Part shown: positions 15,703 through 23,165 of the stretch, piece after piece | How the letters are laid out: each line of letters begins with the position of its first letter | Numbering within the stretch: the stretch's first letter is position 1 | Source of the DNA: JBHJHP01 sp042219855 | GTDB lineage: Bacteria > Bacteroidota > Bacteroidia > Bacteroidales > UBA5342 | DNA length: 64,000 bases | Reading direction: 5' to 3' | NCBI RefSeq assembly: GCF_042219855.1 | Contig: NZ_JBHJHP010000001.1 | Location: forward strand, 620,001 to 684,000 | Program-made: the position numbers and the translations under genes | Notes under the pieces: model-generated | Told to the model about the DNA's origin: nothing | Databases searched by the model: none | What the model saw: the letters and a program-made list of their open reading frames with translations, nothing else

Positions 15703-16775
15703 TGTTGTATAGGTTTTTTAAGGCTGGCTGTGCTGTAGTCACTTGTCAGCAAGGGAAGACAGACAATATAACTTACCCCATCGTCTGAGATCTGTATGTC
15801 CTTTCCTGCTACAAGTTTAAACCGTTTTGACAGGTTAAGCAGACCAAGGCCTGTTGTATCTTTTTTATCCTTCCGTTTGTTAATGTTATTGCTGACCACC
15901 AGGTTTCCATCATCTATCTTAATGGTAATATTCAGTGGATTATCTTCAGAAAATGAATTGTGGTTTACTGCATTCTCTACCAGCAGCTGAACGGAAACCG
16001 GAGGCACTAAATAGATGCGGATCAGTTCCGGAGGGATCCCATAATTAAATACAATGCTTTCTCCGAATCTCACCTTCAGCAAAAAAATATAATCGCTTAC
16101 AATTTGCAGTTCCTCCTGAAGCTTCACCAAAGTGTGTTCATTCTTTTCTATCACATACCGAAGGGTGCGCGACAGCTTAATAATGAACTTGTTGGCCATG
16201 TCTGCGTCCTTGTAAACTACAGAAGAAAGCACACTCAGACTGTTGAATAAAAAATGAGGTTCAATTTGTGATTTTAAGGCTCTGTATTGTGCCACAGCAG
16301 CTTCCTTTTCAAGCGATTCAAGGCGTATCTGTTTTTCCCGGGCCGTGATATTCGATCTGAAATACTGATTAATGACGTAGATGAGAAAATAGAAAAGCGT
16401 AAGGCTTACGGTTAACTCAGGATTCAGTAAACGGTTCCTTGCCCATTCGTCGCCATTCCCATAAAATGCTGTATCCCAAATGCGGTAAGACATATTAAAT
16501 ACGATACTTGCAAAATAGCCGTAAGTCAGATGCAATACAATCTGAACGAATCCGTTCATATTTCCCCGCTGGAATGTATTTTCAATCCTGTCGGCTAAAT
16601 GCCAGACCAGATACCAGTAACCCAGAAAAAATATTGTAAATGTCAGGCCACGAAATGTAATATCGAAAAATCCGCCAAAGGTAAGATCAAAGGCTTTAAT
16701 TAACAGACATACGGAGTAAATGATAAATAGTCGCAGCCAAATCTTATTAATATGTGTGAAATCGATATTGAGCAT
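15699..16775 (-). CDS. LytS/YehU-type membrane histidine kinase
   Basis: A 358-residue sensor kinase with four hydrophobic segments in residues 1 to about 150, then a coiled region and a His_kinase domain. The phospho-acceptor His lies in QIEPHFLFNSLSVLSSVV (about residues 188-205). The ATPase part contains VQLLVENAVNHN (N box) and GLGLLNLSKRF (G box). I use the ATG at 16775; a TTG two codons upstream (16781) would give a 4-bp overlap with the epimerase stop. There is no extracytoplasmic sensor domain, so the signal is probably sensed in or at the membrane. Partner: the LytTR regulator directly downstream. Confidence 0.93.
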   Translation of the reverse strand: MLNIDFTHINKIWLRLFIIYSVCLLIKAFDLTFGGFFDITFRGLTFTIFFLGYWYLVWHLADRIENTFQRGNMNGFVQIVLHLTYGYFASIVFNMSYRIWDTAFYGNGDEWARNRLLNPELTVSLTLFYFLIYVINQYFRSNITAREKQIRLESLEKEAAVAQYRALKSQIEPHFLFNSLSVLSSVVYKDADMANKFIIKLSRTLRYVIEKNEHTLVKLQEELQIVSDYIFLLKVRFGESIVFNYGIPPELIRIYLVPPVSVQLLVENAVNHNSFSEDNPLNITIKIDDGNLVVSNNINKRKDKKDTTGLGLLNLSKRFKLVAGKDIQISDDGVSYIVCLPLLTSDYSTASLKKPIQQ

Positions 16776-16777
16776 AC

Positions 16778-17755
16778 TCAAATGTAGTTATTTTCTGTGA
16801 ACCAGTCTATTGCGTCCTGCACTGAACGTTTAATGTCTGTATCTTTCAATCCCAGCTCCTGTTTGGCCTTATGATTTGAAAAATAATTGGAAAGCGTTAA
16901 AAGTTTGATGTTGAGGGAGTTAAATGAAACGTTCAAACCGAAAAAAGTGAGTAGATCTCCCAAAAGGCCTGCCAGCTTCAGCAGAAAACCGGGTACTTTA
17001 ATCAGAACTTGTCTTTTACTACATATTTGAGCGGTGATCCTGAAAAATTCCCTGTAGCTAAGGTTTTGTCCGGCCAGCAGATACACTTCACCGTTTTTAC
17101 CCCGTTTCAGTGCGTTTACAGTACCATAAGCCACCAGGGTAACATCCACAAAACTTTTCCCGCCGGGTGGGTAAAAAACTATATGTTTTAGTCCCTGCAA
17201 CAGCAGTTTGCCGCTGGAGGGTTTTACATCGTATGATCCCAACATAAAGGTGGGAGCAACAATAACGGCATCCAAAGCATGTTTTTTGCAGGTTTCCTGT
17301 ATATAAGTCTGCGCAAGGTATTTACTGCTGGCATAACCCGATTTATTCAGCCAGGGCATAAAATCAGATGCTTCTGTTCCCGGATTCGTTTTGGTTCCGT
17401 TTTTAAAGCTATTGGCACTGCTGACATAAACCATGCGTTTTACCTTAAACTTCCGGCAAGCTTCTGCAAGGTATCTGGTGCTGTCAACATTAACAGGCAC
17501 AAAGGCATCTGCTTCACCGGTCTGACCCGTTTTTGCAGCACAATGAATAACATAATCACAATTTTTTACAGCCTCTTCAATGTCCTGTTTTACAGTAATA
17601 TCACCATATATCATGCTGCAATCAAGCTGCGACAAAAAGGAGACATCGCTGTGCTTACGCACAATGGCCCTGACCCCATAGCCCTGTTTCAGGGCTTCAT
17701 TTACAACATGATACCCTAAAAAACCTGTTCCGCCTGTGACTAGTACATATTCCAT
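16778..17755 (-). CDS. NAD-dependent epimerase/dehydratase (extended SDR)
   Basis: A 325-residue extended short-chain dehydrogenase. The Rossmann motif VTGGTGFLGYHVV is at residues 6-18. The catalytic Ser lies in VYVSSANSF (about 111-119) and the YxxxK pair in YASSKYLAQ (about 141-149). VAPTFMLG follows near 187, as in NAD-dependent epimerases and dihydroflavonol-reductase-like enzymes. The substrate is not readable, and the DFR-like pattern also fits sterol- or polyketide-type substrates. It is first in an operon with the LytS/LytTR pair. Confidence 0.88.
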   Translation of the reverse strand: MEYVLVTGGTGFLGYHVVNEALKQGYGVRAIVRKHSDVSFLSQLDCSMIYGDITVKQDIEEAVKNCDYVIHCAAKTGQTGEADAFVPVNVDSTRYLAEACRKFKVKRMVYVSSANSFKNGTKTNPGTEASDFMPWLNKSGYASSKYLAQTYIQETCKKHALDAVIVAPTFMLGSYDVKPSSGKLLLQGLKHIVFYPPGGKSFVDVTLVAYGTVNALKRGKNGEVYLLAGQNLSYREFFRITAQICSKRQVLIKVPGFLLKLAGLLGDLLTFFGLNVSFNSLNIKLLTLSNYFSNHKAKQELGLKDTDIKRSVQDAIDWFTENNYI

Positions 17756-17822
17756 TGGCTCTGTGTTGGATCAGTTAACAATTACCGTCTTTTGTGTATA
17801 ACATAAGGAAAATTTATCAGTT

Positions 17823-18629
17823 TTATACAATTTGAGGCCTAAGTTCTTTCAACAACGACCGTCTGAAAATATGAAGCCGTAGCCAGACCGGACTCATTTT
17901 GATAACCAGCCAGCTGACTTTATTCATAAAACCGGGTAAGATCAGTGCGTCTTCTTTTAACAGTTGCCTGATACATATTTGTGCTGTTTTTTCCGGAGAC
18001 AACACGGTGGTTCTGATCAGCCTGTTGTGTTTGCGGATACGTGCTGTGATTTCTGGCGTGGTGGCCATTGGTCCCGGATGCGCCACGCTGACAAAGATAT
18101 TGGTATGACGTAATTCGGCATACAATCCGCGCGAAAAAGAGTATATAAAAGCTTTGGATGCCGGATAGACCGTTTTATAAGGCATGGGTCCGAATGAAGC
18201 CATGCTGGCGATATTCAGAATGTAAGCCCGGTTCTGTTGCTGAAGGAGCGGTATCAGTTTTCGGGTCAGCATAACTGTGGCCATCATATTAAGCTGCATA
18301 ATGGTATTCAGGTATGCTGTGTCACTGCGGGTAAAGTCGCAGCTTCCACCGGTTCCGGCGTTGTTAATCAACATGTCAATGGCATAATGCCGGCTGATCC
18401 ATAAACTGAGCCTGTCAATGTTTTCCAATTGCGTCAGATCCGTTTCATAATACAGGACATCAACCTTATACCGGACCATCAGCTCTTCTGAGGTTTGCCT
18501 GATGTCTTCTCCGGGCAGTGATACCAGGATAAGATTCCTGTTCAGTGCAGCAACTGATCTTGCCAGCTCAAGTCCCAGCCCTTTGCTGGCGCCTGTTATG
18601 ATGGTATATAATTTATTTCCCGGTTTCAT
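17823..18629 (-). CDS. Short-chain dehydrogenase/reductase
   Basis: A 268-residue classical SDR. The NAD(P)-binding motif TGASKGLGLELA is at about residues 12-23, NNAG in MLINNAGTGG near 90, and the catalytic YxxxK in YPASKAFIYSFSRGL near 158. VAHPGPMAT marks the substrate-side loop. The ATG at 18629 is preferred because it places the Rossmann motif right after the N-terminus; a longer in-frame start at 18770 would add 47 residues translated from inside the DUF2062 gene. It overlaps DUF2062 by 17 bp and is third in the START / DUF2062 / SDR operon. The C-terminal hydrophobic segment (VSWLVIKMSPVWLRLHIF) suggests membrane association. Substrate unknown. Confidence 0.9.
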   Translation of the reverse strand: MKPGNKLYTIITGASKGLGLELARSVAALNRNLILVSLPGEDIRQTSEELMVRYKVDVLYYETDLTQLENIDRLSLWISRHYAIDMLINNAGTGGSCDFTRSDTAYLNTIMQLNMMATVMLTRKLIPLLQQQNRAYILNIASMASFGPMPYKTVYPASKAFIYSFSRGLYAELRHTNIFVSVAHPGPMATTPEITARIRKHNRLIRTTVLSPEKTAQICIRQLLKEDALILPGFMNKVSWLVIKMSPVWLRLHIFRRSLLKELRPQIV

Positions 18630-19053
18630 ATTGTTTGAGTTTGAAATAATACATGGTGATAAAATAAACTGAAAACAGGGCAACAAGGCCGGTGATGATG
18701 CCGCCTGCCAGCATACAGTAAAACACATCCTTTCCAGATTCCAGAATAGTGAAAATGAACGAAAACCCAATTTTTTCGGGCATTACAAAGTCCGGTGTAA
18801 GATTCAGAATGGATTTTCCCAACCAGTAATTAAACGCAAATACGAATGCTCCGGTAGCTACATTGGTATTGAATACACCGATGCAGGCCGCTTTTTTATT
18901 CACCTTAATCAGTGCAGCAAGACCAAGGGATACCAACAATTGAAAACCAGGAATGGGCAGCATGCCGATAAATGAGCCAAGAGCAAATCCGCGTGCAATG
19001 GTTTTGGGTTCGCCTTTGATGGCCAGTATTTTATGTATTGTTTTGCGTATCAT
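18613..19053 (-). CDS. DUF2062 family membrane protein
   Basis: A 146-residue inner-membrane protein of the DUF2062 family. The family region runs from KGEPKTIARGFALGSFIGMLP (about residues 14-34) through FQLLVSLGLAALI and FNTNVATGAFVFAFNYWLG. A further hydrophobic pair is near the C-terminus. DUF2062 proteins have no proven activity, though the domain is often found with glycosyltransferases and short-chain dehydrogenases in envelope-lipid contexts. Its start overlaps the START-domain gene stop by 4 bp and its end overlaps the SDR gene by 17 bp, so co-translation is likely. Confidence 0.87.
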   Translation of the reverse strand: MIRKTIHKILAIKGEPKTIARGFALGSFIGMLPIPGFQLLVSLGLAALIKVNKKAACIGVFNTNVATGAFVFAFNYWLGKSILNLTPDFVMPEKIGFSFIFTILESGKDVFYCMLAGGIITGLVALFSVYFITMYYFKLKQYETGK

Positions 19054-19673
19054 TGTTCTGCTTCTGACAGTTTTCTGAATTTATTCATGGAATCAATCAT
19101 TATATCCTGCAACACAGGATCCTGAATAAACCTGGGGAATAGGGGGCGGGTGAAGGAAACGGTGCAAAACTCAACCTTTGTGCCACCATTCTGTTGAGGT
19201 TTCAAAATCCAGTAAGCGGAATAATGCTTGATTCTACTGACATCCGGTTGTACAGGAATGAAGTCCGGAATGCACTCCATGGTCAGCGTGGTGTAAGCAT
19301 CAGAAATCACAGCACGATACCTGGTAATCAGATCATTTGAGGTAAAGGGCCATGGCATATCATATGTTGTGTGCGTAATCCACTGATTATCTTTGTGCTG
19401 TAATACCGAACAGTTACGACTGCCAGCCGTCCAGTAGTTCAGTTTTTCATCTGACTTAAACTGCTTTATTATGGTTTCCGGTGTTGCATCTATAAAGAGT
19501 ACGGTTTTCATTTCACGGGTTTTAAAGGTGTCACTGATATTAATCCAGCGGTAACTGATGACAATGCCGTCCGATTCTTTCGCTGTTTTCCAGTCCGACA
19601 GAACCTCAAAATCTACGGCATACAAACTACCCGTCAGCCACATGATAAATGAGATAATCAGTACGTGTTTCAT
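19050..19673 (-). CDS. Secreted START-domain lipid-binding-like protein
   Basis: A 207-residue protein. The start at 19673 gives a clean signal peptide (MKHVLIISFIMWLTGSLYA, then VDFEVLSDW); a longer in-frame start at 19730 would bury it. The mature protein matches the START / SRPBCC fold: IVISYRWINISDTFKTREMK, then MPWPFTSNDLITRYRAV near residue 115, and a C-terminal amphipathic helix. START proteins hold a hydrophobic ligand in a helix-grip cavity. With DUF2062 and an SDR it may form a lipid- or isoprenoid-handling unit in the envelope, which is inference. The heptad-repeat array lies upstream of its 5' end. Confidence 0.85.
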   Translation of the reverse strand: MKHVLIISFIMWLTGSLYAVDFEVLSDWKTAKESDGIVISYRWINISDTFKTREMKTVLFIDATPETIIKQFKSDEKLNYWTAGSRNCSVLQHKDNQWITHTTYDMPWPFTSNDLITRYRAVISDAYTTLTMECIPDFIPVQPDVSRIKHYSAYWILKPQQNGGTKVEFCTVSFTRPLFPRFIQDPVLQDIMIDSMNKFRKLSEAEQ

Positions 19674-19895
19674 CCTTGCTTTTTTCAAAATTAAGCTCAT
19701 CAGGCATGGTGTGGAACACAAAAATGACAAGCTGTAACCTTTTTTTATGAACTGTTATTTTTAGGGGGTGAATTGAATGACAGAGAACGAAGATTCTGAC
19801 AATACTGTGTTTCATCAGTTTCAGTTAGTATAATAGACAGGATTTCAGGAAGAGGGTTGTAAAAAAGAACCGTTTATTTTTGAAAACCAATAAAT
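19674..19895. other. Intergenic leader region upstream of the START-domain gene
   Basis: About 220 bp without a supportable gene; the only ORF is a short out-of-frame one. It should contain the promoter of the START / DUF2062 / SDR operon. I see no good TAnnTTTG element (the closest minus-strand match is CATTTTTG). It has no heptad periodicity, so the repeat array starts sharply at about 19896. Confidence 0.4.
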
Positions 19896-21360
19896 AATGA
19901 ACAATGAACAATGAAAAATGAAGAATTAGAAATTGAATTGTGCGATGGTTTTCCCCTTTCTGCGTGCTGCCGAAGCTATTGCGGAGGAGCAAGGGGACCG
20001 AGGGGTAGGATTGGAGTATTGATTATTATTGAACTACAATTTACGGTTCATGATTTACGAATCACGCCTCACGGTTCATGAATGAAAAATGAAAAATGAA
20101 GAATTAGAAATGAAATTGTGCGATGGTCTTCCCCTTTCCGCGTGACACCGAAGTTATAGCGGAGGAGCAAGGGGACTAGGGGTAGCACTGGAGTATTGAT
20201 TATTATTGAACTACGATTCACGCCTTACGGTTCACGATTCACGATTCACGGTTCACGAATGAACAATGAAAAATGAAGAATTAGAAATGAAATTGTGCGA
20301 TGGTCTTCCCCTTCAGGGGACCGAGGGGTAGCATTGGAGTATTGATTATTATTGAACTACAATTACGATTTACGGTTCACGAATCACGCCTCACGGTTCA
20401 CGAATGAACAATGAAAAATGAAGAATTAGGAATTGAATAGTGCGATGGTTTTCCCCTTCAGGGGACCGAGGGGTAGCATTGGAGTATTGATTAATATTGA
20501 ACTACGATTCACGCCTTACGAATCACGCCTCACGGTTCACGAAGGAACAATGAAAAATGAAGATTTAGAAATGAAATTGTGCGATGGTTTTCCCCTTCAG
20601 GGGACCTAGGGGTAGGATTGGAATATTGATTATTATTGAACTACGGTTCACGATTTACGAATCACGCCTTACGGTTCACTAATGAACAATGAAAAATGAA
20701 GAATTAGAAATGAAATTGTGCGATGGTTTTCCCCTTTCTGCGTGCTGCCGAAGCTATTGCGGAGGAGCAAGGGGACCAGGGGTAGCATTGGAGTATTGAT
20801 TAATATTGAACTACAATTACGATTTACGGTTCACGAATCACGCCTTACGGTTCACGAATGAACAATGAAAAATGAAGAATTAAAAATGAAATTATGCGAT
20901 GGTTTTCCCCTTCAGGGGACCGAGGGGTAGCATTGGAGTATTGATTATTATTGAATTACGATTTACGCCTTACGGTTCACGATTCACGAATGAACAATGA
21001 ACAATGAAAAATGAAGAATTAGGAATTGAATAGTGCGATGGTTTTCCCCTTCAGGGGACCGAGGGGTAGCATTGGAGTATTGATTAATATTGAACTACGG
21101 TTCACGAATCACGCCTTACGGTTCACGCCTCACGGTTAACGATTGAAAAATGAAAAATGAAGAATTAGGAATTGAATAGTGCGATGGTTTTCCCCTTCAG
21201 GGGACCGAGGGGTAGCACTGGAGTATTGATTAATATAGAACTACGATTTACGGTTAACGAATGAACAATGAAAAATGAAGAATTAGAAATGAAATTATGC
21301 GATGGTTTTCCCCTTTCTTGGTGACACCGAAGCTATAGCGGAGGAGCAAGGGGGCTTTTT
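19896..21360. repeat. Array of ten imperfect heptad-built repeat units with alternating hairpin forms
   Basis: Ten head-to-tail units start near 19896, 20081, 20258, 20403, 20542, 20681, 20857, 20989, 21142 and 21260. The last is cut off at the MutS-like gene. Each unit has (a) AATGAAN heptads, (b) TGCGATGGTTTTCCCCTT, (c) GGGGACCGAGGGGTAGCAT and TTGATTATTATTGAACTAC, and (d) ACGNNTC heptads such as ACGATTC, ACGCCTT and ACGGTTC. Units 3, 4, 5, 7, 8 and 9 join b to c with a tight CCCCTTCAGGGG hairpin. Units 1, 2, 6 and 10 carry about 34 extra bp between CCCCTT and AAGGGG. The 7-bp phase runs unbroken from tract d into tract a of the next unit. No long ORF runs through it. Confidence 0.92.
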
Positions 21361-22979
21361 CAGCTTTTGGGTGATCTGAGCATTTTATCAAAATTCTGTG
21401 AAAGGTTAACGGCCTCCTTAATAACGGCCTCCGGATATCCATTGATTTCAAGGATCCGTATGGCATTGCGTTGTGTCAGCTTACCCGGTTTCAGTACATA
21501 GTCAAAATCAACATTTGCGTGATCCACCTTTTCACTGAAGTGATACAAGGCATAACTGTCCTGTAATAGATCCGTCAGCTCTATGTCATGCGTGGAAACA
21601 AAAACCAGGTTTTGATGCCGGCATAGTTCCGATAGAACTGCTTTGCCGGCAGAAATGCGTTCAACCGTATTGGTTCCTTTATATATCTCATCCAGCAAAA
21701 AAAGACCGGGTTTATCAGAAGCGGATGCGTCGATCATGGATTTTATGGTCAGAACTTCTTCAAAATAGTAGCTTCTGTCGTTTAATAAATCATCGCTGAT
21801 CCGGATGGCACTGTAAACGGCAAAACGGGCTGTGCTGAATGATTTTGCAAAACAGGTGTTCAGGGTGAGTGCCGTGATTACATTCAGCCCGATGGTACGT
21901 ATAAATGTTGTTTTACCTGACATGTTGGAACCAGTCAGCAAAACCGACTTAAGGTCTGTGTCAATGGCATTGCCAACACAGTTTTCAATCAGTGGATGAT
22001 ACACAGCATCTGCCTTTATAGCGGCTTCAGGTGTAATGGTGGGAGTGCAGGTGAGATCTGAACTAAATCTTAAAGAGGCAATAGAGATCAGTGCGTCAGT
22101 TTCACCGGTAAAATAAAACAGCGTTTCAATTTCCTTACGCCGTGTATCCAGTAGCCGCAGGACACCAAAGAGCAGCAATGGTTCAATCAGAAACATGATT
22201 TTAAAAAGCTCCAGAATTCCCCAGGTCAGTGCCTGAATTTCGCTTTGCAGCCCCGATTCCAACCTGAAAAACGACATTCGTTTACTGATCTTTTGTAAAA
22301 CATTCAGGGATTCAGGCACATCGGCACTGATAAATTTTAAGTCCTCAAACCGGTAAAGTTCCCGGGCTATAGCACTAAGTTTCAGAAGTTGCGGAACAGA
22401 GCCGAGGTACTGGTACAGATTATTTTTATTCCAGTAATGAATTATCGTATTTACAGCAAAGACGGCCAGTACAATAAACAAAAAATTAATGCTGAACGGG
22501 AGCAGCACCAGGGAGACCATATTTGTAAAGGCGAGAAACCGGATGACATTAAACCAATGGGGCGGGCTTAAATGTTCGTCCTGGAAAAGTGTATTAATAT
22601 AATAGCCGTTCCGGTGATCGAGCTTGCTCAACTGCAACTGAACCGTCACTCTGAATTCGGGATCCTCTATAAATTTCCGGATCAGCGCTTCCTCTTTCTC
22701 ATTCGACGAATGTTTTTGTATGGTCCTCAGCTTGTAATACAGAACCTGCTTTCCAACCGGTGATGTTGTTCTGTCAAGATACTCAAACAAGGTGTTAAGG
22801 TCAAGATCCGCCACGGTTTTATCCGATATGACATGATAGGCTGTAGATTTGTCTTTTTTTTCAAAATAGGATGCAACAAGTTCAGTTTCCACATCCTCCG
22901 GTACAGGTGTTCCAAAAGTTTGAAGGAATACCTGTTTCATATTTTTAGTACGTCTAAGCATATTGGACCAGTTATACAC
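21360..22979 (-). CDS. MutS-like ATPase with internal membrane segments
   Basis: A 539-residue MutS-family ATPase, far shorter than mismatch-repair MutS (about 850) and lacking the mismatch-recognition domain. The C-terminal ATPase has Walker A GSNMSGKTTFIRT (about residues 351-363), Walker B LFLLDEIYKGTNT near 430, and the STHDIEL switch near 465. Residues about 165-205 (FTNMVSLVLLPFSINFLFIV) and about 250-270 are hydrophobic enough to span the membrane. Some Bacteroidota MutS homologues share this layout, with no established role. The start is uncertain: ATG at 22979, 22961 or 22940 are all in frame. The stop lies exactly at the end of the repeat array. Confidence 0.88.
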   Translation of the reverse strand: MYNWSNMLRRTKNMKQVFLQTFGTPVPEDVETELVASYFEKKDKSTAYHVISDKTVADLDLNTLFEYLDRTTSPVGKQVLYYKLRTIQKHSSNEKEEALIRKFIEDPEFRVTVQLQLSKLDHRNGYYINTLFQDEHLSPPHWFNVIRFLAFTNMVSLVLLPFSINFLFIVLAVFAVNTIIHYWNKNNLYQYLGSVPQLLKLSAIARELYRFEDLKFISADVPESLNVLQKISKRMSFFRLESGLQSEIQALTWGILELFKIMFLIEPLLLFGVLRLLDTRRKEIETLFYFTGETDALISIASLRFSSDLTCTPTITPEAAIKADAVYHPLIENCVGNAIDTDLKSVLLTGSNMSGKTTFIRTIGLNVITALTLNTCFAKSFSTARFAVYSAIRISDDLLNDRSYYFEEVLTIKSMIDASASDKPGLFLLDEIYKGTNTVERISAGKAVLSELCRHQNLVFVSTHDIELTDLLQDSYALYHFSEKVDHANVDFDYVLKPGKLTQRNAIRILEINGYPEAVIKEAVNLSQNFDKMLRSPKS

Positions 22980-23165
22980 CTAAGGTAATGTTTTTAAAAC
23001 GACAGTGAAACAAATCAGCCTGTGAAATGAGATTATTGTCATAATCATTTAATGCTTATGCAAAATTTGTCATTTAATCTGTGTCTAATTGTCAGTTTTC
23101 TGCAATGGCACCTTCTTTGATAAATGAAGCGCAAATTGAATGTTTAATTAAAAAAATTACACAAT

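Noticed and set aside
18630..18770. N-terminal extension of the short-chain dehydrogenase
   Set aside because: The extra 47 residues come from the overlapping DUF2062 gene in another frame, and the Rossmann motif should be near the N-terminus.
19627..19815. 62-residue minus-strand ORF upstream of the START gene
   Set aside because: It overlaps the START signal-peptide region in another frame and shows no coding character.
19896..21360. CRISPR array
   Set aside because: The units are long, imperfect and adjacent, with no unique spacers of constant length and no cas genes nearby.
23040..23165. Heat-shock operator (CIRCE) before htpG
   Set aside because: No TTAGCACTC-N9-GAGTGCTAA-like inverted repeat is present; only a poor -7 match (CTTCTTTG) is seen.
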